Both the position numbers and the translations under genes were made by a program. Below are positions 1 to 10,200 of a stretch of DNA of 64,000 nucleotides, in pieces (the first letter of the stretch is position 1; every line of letters starts with the position of its first letter). The stretch spans positions 51,274,001-51,338,000 of the forward strand of contig OZ231127.1 in assembly GCA_965153355.1 (NCBI GenBank). The letters run 5' to 3'. Under the pieces are notes generated by a model. The model made no database searches. It saw only the letters and a program-made list of their open reading frames with translations, and was not told where the DNA came from. The stretch is from Flaccisagitta enflata. Taxonomy: Eukaryota > Chaetognatha > Sagittoidea > Aphragmophora.

Positions 1-99
1 CATTTTTTCATCTTTTTTCGTTTAGAAATGGCATTAGTTACGTTGCTCATTTCAGTTTTGCAATCGCCATGTAAAGATGCATTTAAGCAAATTAGTACT

Positions 100-200
100 T
101 CTCTTTGCAAGGCTCTAGCTTCTAAACCGTTTGAGATACAGAGCTGGGATTTGTCTAGATTGAAAGATTTTTTAGAAATCTTTCGAAGTGTTTTCTTTGA
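100..200. repeat. dispersed repeat fragment, copy 1
   Basis: About 100 bp around the shared words GTTTGAGATACAGA and CTGGGATT also occurs at 16620-16745 in the same orientation with scattered substitutions. The second copy directly follows a hairpin-ended repeat, so this may be a more distal part of a larger dispersed element. The 69-codon reading frame over it has no recognisable domain and I do not call it a gene. Confidence 0.6.
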
Positions 201-381
201 AAAAAGTTTAAAATTATTCTTTATACCTGTTTTATAAATTTATAAACAGGTACGTCTTTTTTTTCTGAGCCGAGTGGTAAGTTTGTGTTTGTGTAAAAGG
301 AAAGTGACGAGGGGGGTGTCAAAAAAGGTTTTGATGGATTTAAAGTAAGTGGACTGGGTGTTTGTTTGTCTGCTTGTCTGC

Positions 382-595
382 TTTTTGGTTGCGGACAAGT
401 CTATAAGAGGCTTTGTATGTCCATTGATTCGTCCGCCAGTTGATCCGTCCGTCTGTCCATAACGCACAAGTAGTAAGTTGTAGAAACATGCATTTGGATG
501 ATCGTGTTTGTTGAGGTCAATGTTGAGGGGGAGTTGGGATGAGGATGGGGCTGCCCACCCATCCGCAGCGTTATTGTGACCCCGCGTCACTTGTT
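382..595 (-). repeat. hairpin-ended dispersed repeat, subfamily B
   Basis: Read on the minus strand this copy begins with AACAAGTGACGCGGGGTCAC, which can fold as GTGAC/GTCAC. It passes through the conserved GGTGGGCAG block and a CCGT-type core, and ends near CTTATAGACTTGTCCGCAAC. The 3' arm GTCCGCAAC is intact but its hairpin partner and the 5' partner have decayed. It sits just upstream of the first cadherin exon, within the presumed intron. Confidence 0.75.
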
Positions 596-671
596 CCTTT
601 GGAACCCCCACCCCAGTTCACATTAATGGGTGATGGTTTAATCCTATTCTTTCCCCTTTCATTTCTTCCAG

Positions 672-814
672 CAACTGGCACTGCTACCATCAAAATAAAG
701 GACGTGAACGATAATGCTCCAACGTGTAATCCAAAGAACATTGACTGCAAGGTGTCTGAGGACACCAAGATTGGTGTTATCCTTCCAGGCTGCCATGTGT
801 CTTGCACCGACGAG
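672..814 (+). CDS. cadherin ectodomain exon (end of one repeat, start of the next)
   Basis: Internal exon of a cadherin, a calcium-dependent adhesion receptor whose extracellular repeats bind Ca2+ at their junctions. A pyrimidine-rich tract ending TTTCTTCCAG precedes it and GAG|GTATTC follows. The 143 bp read (entering with two bases of a split codon) through ATIKIKDVNDNAPTC, the DxNDNAP calcium-linker signature that closes one EC repeat, then CKVSEDTKIG, where the Glu after VS matches the next repeat's XEX ligand. It ends in frame 0 at SCTDE, which continues as DKDQ in the exon at 3483 to make the DxD ligand set. It carries several cysteines, unusual for an EC repeat. Upstream exons lie outside the window. 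Which cadherin subfamily this is I cannot say. Confidence 0.85.
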
Positions 815-835
815 GTATTCTGGAACAAGCTGTAA

Positions 836-1162
836 CTTTACTTTGCTTTATATGACTTAGTTTTGGCCTGTTTACCTATATTTTTTGAAAAACAGAACAC
901 GTTTTCATTGATGTGTAGATTGTAATGAAAATGGATAAGATCACAGACGTTTTTTTCAAAGTCACAAAACATTAAGAAAGTCTGACATGTTTAGCCTATA
1001 TCAGGCTCATCAGAGACTATTCTTGGCAACAAAATGAGTAAGATAGAATTGGTTATCCAAAATAAATCCAAAACAAATTTTCTAGCAGCCCAAGGGCAGT
1101 AAGTAGTCAGCGGTACCCGTGCCCTGCTTAACTAGTGTGTGATTTAAGTTGAGGGAGAGCAG
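836..1162. other. cadherin intron, unremarkable AT-rich DNA
   Basis: Start of the 2.7-kb intron between cadherin exons. I see no coding signal, only AT-rich single-copy-looking sequence before the inverted-repeat element that begins near 1163. Confidence 0.5.
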
Positions 1163-1289
1163 GGCAGCGGCCTCAAAGGGGACAAAGTCCTGTAGAACAC
1201 AGAAAATTTTTCCAACCATCCATCCCCCTCCCCGCTCCATCCGCAGGGCTTCATCTGCTTCAGGGCCTATTCTGACTTAAATTCTGCCA

Positions 1290-1520
1290 AATAGCCCAAA
1301 TCCAAGCAGTATGGCCCAAATCTATGCAAAATGGCCGAAATACATGTATAATGGCCCAAATCCAAGCAAAACGGCCTAAATCTGGTCAGAATCTAGGTTT
1401 TGGAGGCCACAATACAGGTCTAAGGGGCCAAAATGTTGTACCTCCCGCCAGATTTGGGCCACTTTGCTTGGATTTTGGTGATTATACTTAGATTTGAGCC
1501 ATTTTACTTAGATTTGGGCC
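1290..1520. repeat. degenerate 22-bp tandem array (GGCCCAAATCCAAGCAAAAT type)
   Basis: Repeats of the form GGCCCAAATCCAAGCAAAAT with period about 22 bp and many substitutions. The array resumes briefly after the MITE at 2115-2165. A similar AAATCGCAGCCT-type array flanks another element at 37143-37285 and 37947-38010. Confidence 0.65.
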
Positions 1521-1521
1521 A

Positions 1522-2114
1522 TACTATCTTGCTAATAAAAATCTTCCGGCACATTTACATGTATATCTCAGCTAAGAATCAAGCCGTCATAAAAATTGGT
1601 GAGATAATTAAAACCTTCAAATTTGCCATTCATCTTCGCAAACCGCATCCCTCTACGTCAATGCGTTAAAAAGTTATTCAACTTTGATTGAAATACTTGA
1701 AATTTGCTCATGCTATTTCTACACAAATTTTAAATGACATCTTTTCACTGTTTTTCAAATTTCTTCTAAACGCATTGAGTTAGACAGATGCGGTTTGCGC
1801 AGACAGATAGCAAATTTGAAGGGCTTCATTTTCGTCACCAATTTTTTTATGATTTGATGTATTTTTTGGTAGCTATGAGTGTAAATGTAGAAAAAAAAAG
1901 ATAAAAAAATCTGTGAGAAAAGTCAGGAGACCCATCACTCAAGAATTGCATCTAGAAGCTCTACCAATCACTTCCCCAACAAATGTCGGCCCTGATTTAG
2001 TCAAAAGGAGCTAAATCTAATTATTCATGGATTTGTAACAGATTTTTAACTGTTTTTATGCCAATTGATATGTTTTTATTACAGGGCGGAAGAATTTTTT
2101 TTAGCAAGATAGTA
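1522..2114. mobile_element. foldback MITE with TACTATCTTG termini
   Basis: The left end TACTATCTTGCTAATAAAAA is matched by the inverse of the right end (TACTATCTTGCTAAAAAAAA). The arms stay complementary for well over 100 bp, including a shared GCAAACCGCAT word. The terminal TA is compatible with a Tc1/mariner-type target duplication. No transposase is present. It interrupts the 22-bp tandem array. A 582-bp relative with the same tip is at 17210-17791 and a fragment at 6264-6303. Confidence 0.75.
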
Positions 2115-2230
2115 TTGCTCGCATTTGGGCTAATTGGCAGAATCTGGGTCAGAATAGGCCCCAAAGGAGACGGAGGGGGGGGATGGACGTACGTACATAC
2201 ATATCGACAAATTCTAGGGCGTGAATGAGT

Positions 2231-3165
2231 TTAGCTCGTTGATCTCAACAGTTCAGATTTTGCTCTGAAATCAAATTCTACTGCGTGTAAGATAAAATCA
2301 CTAAGGCCGAACGCTAGCGTCTGCAATCCCGGCAACGGCACCAGCGGATAGATTTTGAAATTCTGCTTTGAATCGCGTCCAAAAAATGAGAGATCAAAGC
2401 ACCCTCGATGGGAAAAGAAACCACCTAACGACTCTTTATCACTCAACCCCACCTACACAGTCCATCAAATCCCACCCCTATGGTAAAAAACCACCAAACG
2501 ACTCTTTATCCCACTCAACCCACCTATTGAACGCTAGCTTCTGCAATCCCGGCAACGGCACCAGCGGATAGATTTTGAAATTCTGCTTTGAATCGCGTCC
2601 AAAAAATGAGAGATCAAAGCACCCTCGATTTTTAACATTGAATCAAATGACATGATGTTTCATACAATTTTCTGTTGATGCGCTCAGAGTTAAAGTCCGA
2701 GGGCATAAAGGTCAACTTAAGCGCAGACAGTTATATTCTTTTTTAATCTATAGCATTTCATATGTATTATTGTCAATCTTTTTTTCATCGATGTCACTGA
2801 TTGGGTTTGGAAGATATTTCACTTTCCCTTCCAGATCTACTTCCTTACTTGGATGCAGATGTATGTAAAGGTGATTTTTGCCAAGCTCTTTCTCTTTCTC
2901 AAGGCGTAATGATACATTGGAGAGTTAACTCTGACTTAGAGGAAATGTCTGTGGAGATGAGTTTTAGAAAGGAGTCGTAGAATAAGTGTTACCTTTTTTT
3001 CCCACTTTTTAACAGAAAAATGTTTGTACAACATCTAAACGAGTAATGCTGAAAACAAATGATTTCCACCGTTTTATTCAGCATCCTCACTTTAGTCAAA
3101 TTGCTAAAAATCTTTTTCAAGCGAGCCTTTTTACCCCCGCTGATATCGCCGCCTACAAATTCCCC
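2231..3165. repeat. segment with a diverged second copy at 49505-51170
   Basis: Shared collinear blocks include GTGTAAGATAAAATCAC, CCGAACGCTAGCGTCT, GATCTACTTCCTTACT and CCCCCGCTGATATCGCCGCC. The distal copy carries about 200 bp and 760 bp of extra sequence. Neither copy has a usable frame. I read this as an old dispersed repeat rather than a gene duplication. Confidence 0.75.
2309..2629. repeat. 100-bp direct duplication
   Basis: 2309-2409 and 2529-2629 are near-identical, from GAACGCTAGC to CACCCTCGAT. Between them AACGACTCTTTATC with its flanks is also doubled (about 2411-2452 and 2480-2522). The near-identity means the tandem event is much younger than the split from the 49.5-kb copy, which has only one unit. 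Confidence 0.85.
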
Positions 3166-3482
3166 CTGTGTTCAACAGGACTTTGTCCCCTTCGGGGCCA
3201 CTGCCCATTAAATGCATCTAAAACGGAATAAACGAATTCAAAACAAAATTTAGTGGATTTTTGGAAAATCACAGTTGTAGACTTGGAGAGAGAAAATGCA
3301 AATGCAAAGACTCAAAAGAGAGAACCATTGATCAACAAGTGTCAGGGGGCGCTACATGTGTTAAAGAATGCTTGGAAAGAAGAAATTATTCTACAATTTC
3401 AAGAAATGATTTGCTCTGTTCCTTATGAACCAATATATTTTGCTTGAAAACTTTCCCTGATTCCCACATCTCCGCTCTTCAG

Positions 3483-3564
3483 GATAAAGACCAATCTACA
3501 TCCAAAAATGAATTTTCTACAAGGAGCAAAGAAGGCAGTTCTTGCCCACTTGAAGTCCTGCCAG
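3483..3564 (+). CDS. cadherin ectodomain exon (mid-repeat)
   Basis: The acceptor is CCGCTCTTCAG and the donor CCAG|GTAGGC. The 82 bp in phase 0 begin DKDQSTSKNEF, continuing the acidic calcium-ligand run from the previous exon (TDE), and end EVLPG with one base left over. The segment spans the middle of an EC repeat, where linker residues are followed by a variable strand region. It includes one more cysteine (SSCPLEV). It was identified by phase and sequence continuity with the exons on either side rather than by an independent motif. Confidence 0.7.
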
Positions 3565-3652
3565 GTAGGCAGTGCAACTCCTATTCACACGCTGGCCTTG
3601 CTAAATTGATAATTCTTTTTTCCATTTTTCTTTCGCTGTTTCTTTGGTTCAG

Positions 3653-3736
3653 GGGGCGCAGTCAAGCTAATAAAGGAATTGGATAGAGAAGTGGATAAGA
3701 GGCACATTTGTATTGTGGAAATAACCGAAACCAAGA
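3653..3736 (+). CDS. cadherin ectodomain exon with the LDRE motif
   Basis: The acceptor is TTTCTTTGGTTCAG. The split Gly codon from the preceding exon is completed and the frame runs GAVKLIKELDREVDKRHICI then VEITETK. G-x-(I/V)-x-L-x-x-x-LDRE is the calcium-binding signature in the middle of a cadherin repeat. The 3' end is uncertain. A weak donor AAGA|GTGGGC at 3737 would leave phase 1, matching the phase entering the exon at 672. A hairpin-ended repeat begins about 10 bp later. No further cadherin exon was found in the window, so the gene continues elsewhere or is broken here. Confidence 0.75.
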
Positions 3737-3746
3737 GTGGGCCCGG

Positions 3747-3805
3747 TTTTTTGGTGCGTGCGACTCTACAGCCCGCTCCGTCAGTCCGTCCGTCGGTGGT
3801 CGGTC
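3747..3805 (-). repeat. hairpin-ended repeat, subfamily A, 3' end only
   Basis: Carries the CGACTCTACAGCCCGCTCCG block followed by CCGT units, truncated after about 60 bp. The hairpin has degenerated to GGTGCGTGCGAC. It abuts the cadherin LDRE exon. Confidence 0.65.
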
Positions 3806-3834
3806 TATCCAGTAACACTTTGCTTTGTTGCGTC

Positions 3835-4015
3835 GTTTTTTGTCATTTTGGGTCGTCAGGAGTTATTTTAAATCATTTTTGGTGTTTTGAGGGTATTGAT
3901 TGTCATTTTTGGTCATTTTTATCATTTTGGTCATTTTTAGTCATTTTGTGGTCATTTTTGGTCATTTTGGTCATTGGTCATTTTGGTCATTTTTAATTAA
4001 TTTTGGTCAATTTTG
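3835..4015. repeat. GGTCATTTT-type array, left part
   Basis: Irregular 9-11-bp units of GGTCATTTT. The same array resumes at 4825-4985 on the other side of an inserted element and grades into AAGTCATTCTGAGTCACTGT units. Confidence 0.8.
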
Positions 4016-4023
4016 ATATTTCA

Positions 4024-4821
4024 AGTCAGGGATCCGGTTAGAGAAAATCTCAATTCTAAGGGTTTTGAAAAAAAAACATGGACACCTTCCCAAGATTTTG
4101 CATAGGGGACCTAAAAAGGCTGTAGAACACGATTCTGATATTCATTTTGACCTCCTAACTTGAGCCAAAAAAATTAGAAACACGTTTTTGTGTTAAAAAT
4201 TGTGTTTTTTGCTGTAAAAACGCTAATTTTTCAACATTTTTGGTTAATATGGACTGAAATTGATGTATTTTGATTATTTGTACTGTGCTGATTCAATTTT
4301 TAGTGTGTTTCCACGATTCTTGCTAATTTTGAAAATTTGCACTTTGATCTCATTTGCATATTGCGGTTTCGCGTTTTTCGCTTTATAACATGCATGTTTT
4401 TAAATGCGTCGTGCGAAATTCATACTGACACTATATCTTACCCTAAGAAACTGTTCTAAAATATCAGTTTTTGAATTTTTTTATATTTAGGTCATTTCTT
4501 CATTTTTAGGGATTGTAACGCTATTTTTGAACCTCTTAGACCTATTCAAAATCGTTCTAGGTTCACTCAAATATCAATTGCTATTGGTACTTTATGTTTC
4601 TGTAAAAAAAAAGTCCAAAATGTTTCATTTTATACTATTTTTTTATGAAAAATAGCTGTTTTGGCACAAAAAACCGTTTCTAATTTTTTTGCTCAAGTTG
4701 TGAATAAAATGAATATCAGAATCATGTTCTACCTGGCCTTTTAGGTCCCTGTGCAAAAATCTGTGAGGTGTCCATTTTTTTTTTTTATTTCTTCGCTTTT
4801 TACATCTTGGGATCCCTGACT
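4024..4821. mobile_element. MITE with AGTCAGGGATCC termini inside a tandem array
   Basis: A perfect 12-bp terminal inverted repeat AGTCAGGGATCC lies at 4024-4035 and, inverted, at 4810-4821. The subterminal arms stay alignable for about 150 bp (shared words ATGGACACCT and GATTCTGATATTCATTTT). No coding frame is present. The flanks are the two halves of one GGTCATTTT array, which supports insertion. I could not identify a clear target duplication. Confidence 0.7.
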
Positions 4822-4824
4822 GAT

Positions 4825-4985
4825 TTTTAGTCATTTTCAGTCATTTTGGTCATTTTGTTCATTTTAGTCATTTTGGTCATTTCGGTCATTTTGGTCATTT
4901 TGAATTATTTTAGGTCATTTTAAGTCATCCTGAGTCACTGTAAGTCATTCTGAGTCACTGTAAGTCATTCCAAGTCCATAACGCT
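4825..4985. repeat. GGTCATTTT-type array, right part
   Basis: Continuation of the array at 3835-4015, ending in two or three AGTCACTGTAAGTCATTC units. Confidence 0.75.
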
Positions 4986-5027
4986 TAGCTTTTTTTGCCG
5001 TTTTACGTCATTGTAAGTCTGGTTAAG

Positions 5028-5810
5028 ATCTGGTTTAAGTCTGGTTTAAGTCTGGTTTAAGTCTGGTTTAAGTCTGGTTTAAGTCTGGTTTAGGTCTGGT
5101 TTAAGTCTGGTTTAAGTCTGGTTTAAGTCTGGTTTAAGTCTGGTTTAAGTCTGGTTTAAGTCTGGTTTTAAGTCTGGTTTAAGTCTGGTTTAAGTCTGGT
5201 TTAGGTCTGGTTTAAGTCTTCTGCATGAAGTCTGGATTAAGTCTGGATTAAGTCTGATTTAAGTCTGGTTTTAAGTCTGGTTTAAGTCTGGTTTAAGTCT
5301 GGTTTTTAAGTCTGGTTTAAGTCTGGTTTTAGTCAGGTTTAAGTCTTGTTTAAGTCTTGTTTAAGTCTGATTAAAGTCTGGTTTTAGTCTGGTTTTAGTC
5401 TGGTTTAAGTCTGGTTTAAGTCTGGTTTAAGTCTGGTTTAAGTCTGGTTTAAGTCTGGTTTAAGTCTGGTTTAAGTCTGGTTTAAGTCTGGTTTAGGTCT
5501 GGTTTAGGTCTGGTTTAAATCTGGTTTAAGTTTGGTTTTAGTCTGGTTTAAGTCTGGTTTAAGTCTGGTTTAAGTCTGGTTTAAGTCTGGTTTAAGTTTG
5601 GTTTAAGTCTGGTTTAAGTCTGGTTTAAGTCTGGTTTAAGTCTGGTTTAAGTCTGGTTTAAGTCTGGTTAAAAGCTGGGTTAAATCTGGTTTAAGTCTGG
5701 TTTAAGTCTGGTTTTTAAGTCTGGTTAATAAGTCTGGTTTAATTTTGGTTTAAGCCTGGTTTAAGTCTGGTTTAGGTCTGGTTTAAGTCTGGTTTAAGTC
5801 TGGATTAAGC
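5028..5810. repeat. 11-bp satellite (GGTTTAAGTCT)n
   Basis: About 780 bp of tandem GGTTTAAGTCT, roughly 70 units, with variants GGTTTAGGTCT, GGATTAAGTCT and GGTTTTAAGTCT spread through it. The left edge (GGTTAAGATCT, GTAAGTCTGG) shows a gradual transition from the preceding GTAAGTCATTC units, which suggests stepwise expansion. Confidence 0.95.
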
Positions 5811-5989
5811 CAATAAGGTGATACAAAAAGGAGTCAGGTCAATTCAGTTATCTTTTTTTCGCACGCGACTTATAGGTGTTGGCCTTGTTTATCTCTTTCC
5901 TGATATGTTAGACAATAACTTGAATTCATTGGCGTGTCCGACTGTGTCTGTAACTATTCTTTTGATTACCTCGCTTTTCCTCTCTTTCT

Positions 5990-6263
<274 letters not shown>

Positions 6264-6303
6264 GCTATCTTGCTAATAAAAATCTTCGGCACATTTACAT
6301 GTG
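6264..6303. repeat. tip of the TACTATCTTG MITE family
   Basis: CTATCTTGCTAATAAAAATC and the following GGCACATTTACATGT match the left end of the element at 1522 for about 38 bp, then similarity stops. This is a truncated copy fused to the (CTTT)n array. Confidence 0.7.
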
Positions 6304-6654
6304 TTAGAAATGTATGTCCGTCCGTTTCTTAAGTATGTGTGCTTTTGTTTCTTTTGCGTGCTTTGGCTTTTTCTCTTTCTCTATTATTCAATGCCAGCGT
6401 CTTTTGTTTCTCGCCATTTTTTATATTGAACGCTAGATGGGTAACCATATGGTTGTGCCTTGTATTTTGTGCCATTTGTTTTTATTACGTAGGCATACAT
6501 ACGTAACTCGTCTTTCGTATCGTCCAATTTTTGGATTGATTGATTTTATTTATTTGCGGCATTGCTTCCTAAAGTGATTGATTGATTTTTTCGTGATTGA
6601 TTGAATGTGCCCTTGCAATTTACTAATTTCAATAATCTCTCATCTTTTGTGCAG

Positions 6655-7075
6655 ATAAACATGAACGGACAATTAACGTTAATTTGACTTAGACAGACTG
6701 TGGGTTGAAACCAACGAAAGTGGAGCTAAAGTAAGTTTTATAGACGCGTCTTTGCTTTTATTAACGTTGTTTTTATCTTGTCCTCCGGTCTGTTATTTTT
6801 GTCTTTTGCCCTTTTGCATTTTATCGCCGGATTTTAGTATGGTTTTTATCGCTTGCCCGATCAGCTTACTATGAGGATGATATGGATGAATCTATTGGTA
6901 TAGGCCGGGGCAGGGGCAGGTATTATCAGGTGGCATGGGCTCTGAGAAGATGAACATGTTGTCATGTGCTGTTTCTGTCCTTTATTGTGTCCTGTCTCGA
7001 TTTCATGTTATCTTTTGCGTTTGCTGATCCAAAATTAACGCCCACTTTCCCTTTTCATTTTTCCCCTCTCTTCAG
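6655..7075 (+). other. possible non-coding leader exon and intron ahead of the retroelement
   Basis: TTTTGTGCAG precedes 6655 and CTAAA|GTAAGT follows 6730. The 76 bp between have stops in all frames. A second acceptor, CTCTTCAG, ends at 7075, about 200 bp before the gag ATG at 7274. Together these could be a spliced 5' leader of the BEL-like element or of a host transcript. I found no LTR or primer-binding site here. Confidence 0.3.
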
Positions 7076-7273
7076 TTGTTGAAATTTTCATGGAATAAAC
7101 GAGACGATCGCCTTCCTATTTGCCAATCGGCCAACTTTCTTTCACCACAAGTCGTCAGTCAGATAGGCGCTCATAGACAGTGCCAGTTGAAACTCGTGGG
7201 CGTAAAGTATATTTCAACAATTTAAAAACGACTCGACTCTTTACATCTTGACCTCCGAAAACGAAATTGGACA

Positions 7274-10200
7274 ATGGCGGCCGCGCGTAACGACGACACC
7301 GTCTCGACTGCTTCAGCGTCATCTCGTGTATCTCGCTTCGGTTTGAATCAGTATCCGAGGTGGGATCGTTTGCGCGCAATGAGGAACGACATCACTGCGG
7401 AAATGGAAGGATACTGAAACCTCTTCGACGCCGTCGCCACTTGCGCCGAAGGAACGAGCGACTTCGGCGGCGCTGCCTGTGGATCAGATGGCGCTCGACA
7501 CGGCCTTCGGGATATGGTGTACGACTTTATATCATACACAAGGCAGATGGCGCTCGACTCGATGCCCGGCGACCCTCTTCGATTCGCGGCGTCCACCTGC
7601 GCCCAATTCGGCGCGAATGGGATTCCATGCGTTTCTTCGATCGTGAAAACTATCCAGAGGGTTTTCCTTCCAACGCCGACATCGTCAACGCAGTGAATAA
7701 CGACATCGGGAATCGTAAAGACCCGTCAATGAATTCTCATGGAACAGTCTCCCAACTGACACTCACGCTGCCCGTGACAATGTTAATGGCGCTCCAACTC
7801 CCAACCGAGGATGCGAACGTCGTCGCCAAACCCCGACGGATCCGAGTACATCTGCCACTTCCGGGCCCTCGACATGGTGCGCAATCTCCAACTGGCGGTC
7901 AATTCTTAAATCTGCCGCCGATCCAAAGAGGAGATGCCGTCAATCAGTGGGTCTCAGATTTGGTCTCGGAAATCGAACCTGCGCGTGCGTCTCCGACGGA
8001 GCAAGCTGACGACATGCTTGCGGATCTCGACGACGCCGATGCTCTCGCAAGAGGTCGTGGGGTCATCAACGGATTGACGCCGCAGGAGAGGGCGAGGCGA
8101 CGCTTTATCAACAGGAGTGCGGAGAGAGACAGATGGGGTAGACAGCTGGAGGAGGAAATGCGACAAGGCCGTCGGCTAATAGATGATATGCAGCAGCAAC
8201 AACGGGAGGAAGAGCAGCGACAGCAACAGAAGCAACAGCAGCAGCATCAGTTGCAGATGCAGCAGCAACAACTCCAACAACAGCGTCAAATCCGCCGACC
8301 ACAGGAGCAGCAGCAGACGATGGCTCAACGGCAGCAGCAAGAGCTGTTGCAGCAGCGGCAGTTACTAACCCAACTCCAGCAATTTAGATCAACAAGATCA
8401 ACATCAGATCCTGTGGCCAGCGCCACAACATGGTTCAACAACAGCAACAAGACGATCAACAGCAGCAACAACAGCAGCAGCAACAACAGCATCAACAAGA
8501 TTTGCTGCTTCAGCAGCAACAACAGCAACAACAACAAGAGCTGCAGCAACGTCAGCCGGCAGCGCAGCCGCAGGAACAACAACAGCAGCGGAAAAATGAT
8601 GCAGGAGAACGTATGCAACAGCAACTGCAGCAACAACAGCAACCTTCCGCCGCGATCCCAGCGGTGGTTATGGATCCTCCAGCGTCAAATGATCATCCTG
8701 TCGAAAGCATGAATGTTAGTGAGGAGACAGAAGAAGCGATACAGCAACGCCTTGCAGAACAACGACTGCGCATGATGGCTAAAGGTGAAGGTGGTGGTGC
8801 AGCAACAGCCCCAAAGGTGCCGATCGCGGTGCCATTGGGATTCCAACAGCGGAGCTCATCACAAGAAGACAAAGAGTTATACGACAGAATGTGTAACTTT
8901 AGCCCTTGGCAGCAGCGAGATGAAGATAGAGAAGGGCAGGTGTTCAACAATGCGGCAGAGATGCCGCGAGGAACATTGGAATAGCCTGAACAGCGGCATT
9001 GGTGGAGCTTTAGAGCAGCGGGTGAAGCGGAACAACTCATCCTGAGCTGGACAAGCAGCAGCCGCAGCATCCGTCAAAGGACCATCGATCTATTATCTGT
9101 TTGAACTTGCAGCAACGTCATGTGCAGCCAGTGGAAACATCCGTCAAGCAGCCGATGCAGCAGCGGCAACATGTGGAGCAACAGCAGCAGCAAGGACAGC
9201 GACAGCATCAACTGCAGCAGCAGAATGAGCAGCAACAGCATCCTGACCAGCAGCAGCGGCTTCAGCATCAACAGTGGCAGCAGCAACGGTTTCAACAACA
9301 GCAACAGCATCAGTATCAGCATCATCAAACTCCAGCGGCAACGATTCTCCCTACCGCACCGGAAGTGATCTTCGAGAAGCAGATTGGTTCTGCTAGAAGA
9401 GAGACTGGTCTTCCCCATCAAGAGGAAAAGGTCTTCATTACAGCCGGAAGCGGAGGTGATGCAACGGAGACGATGCGCAGGAGGCAGAGGCAGGAGGCCG
9501 CTGGCCCGAAGTTGGCTCAGCAGCTGCAAGATAAGGAGAGAAGAAAAGTCGCTCCCAAGAAGACAACGAGTGGATTGCAGCCGGGGCGCAAAGTAAGCGC
9601 AAGCGCCTCTGTAATGCCTCAAGCGGAAGTCCTTGGCAGAATCAGCGTTGTGCAACAAGAAGTGGATAGTTTGAAGATGCAGATTCAGCAGAACTTTGAC
9701 CTTGCCGCAGCGAGCAGAAGAAAAACAGCGTGAAGAACAACAGCAGCGACAGTACGTCCGCCAAGATTTTGGCGCTCCCCGATTCCATCAAGATGATAAT
9801 CAACAACAAATGAATCAGCAAGAAGAAGTTGGGTGGAGTATAAAAACCACTGAAAAGAGATCTCCGGTAAGAGTCGGGGGTCAATACGCCTTTGCCCAAC
9901 AACCCCCAGCGTATCATCAGGTGGAGCTTCATCAAGTAGCTCGTCAGCCGGAAGTCCACGTTCAGATGCCCAATAACCAGCTCTGGATGTATTCTTGGAG
10001 AGGAGCGGCGTACAACGATTATATGCGAGCAAGGGAGGTCGGCCTCAAAGCATTGGAGAGAGCAAGACCTGAGAAGCCTCTGCAAGCTTTCATCACCGAT
10101 TTCATGATGTGGAAGAGGAAGTTCAGATGCTGAAAAGTATGAAGGCAAGGCGCAAATGGACATTTTATTGGAATTGCCTAAAGGGTTTGCTGGTCCGGCA

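Larger units (their letters stand above)
1163..3206. mobile_element. 2-kb element bounded by about 39-bp inverted repeats
   Basis: The segment 1162-1200 (GGGCAGCGGCCTCAAAGGGG and on to GAACAC) is matched in inverted orientation by 3168-3206, with roughly 34 of 39 positions the same. The outer tips are GGGCAG and CTGCCC. No transposase frame is present, so it would be non-autonomous. A TA-type MITE (1522-2114), a 22-bp tandem array and an internal 100-bp duplication lie inside. The right two thirds has a diverged relative at 49505-51170, so the interior is itself repetitive. It lies wholly in a cadherin intron. No convincing target duplication was found. Confidence 0.5.

Noticed and set aside
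2835-2858. Mini-exon suggested by CTTCCAG and GAT|GTATGT around GATCTACTTCCTTACT
   Set aside because: The same stretch is present in the repeat copy at 49.9 kb, so it belongs to a dispersed repeat rather than to the cadherin gene.
6340-7270. 5' LTR of the BEL-like element
   Set aside because: No convincing match to 12853-13900 and no TG...CA-bounded pair could be found by eye.
8325-8642. Leu-rich minus-strand frame opposite the Gln tracts
   Set aside because: Antisense of CAG/CAA codons. The sense strand has the gag context and zinc knuckle.
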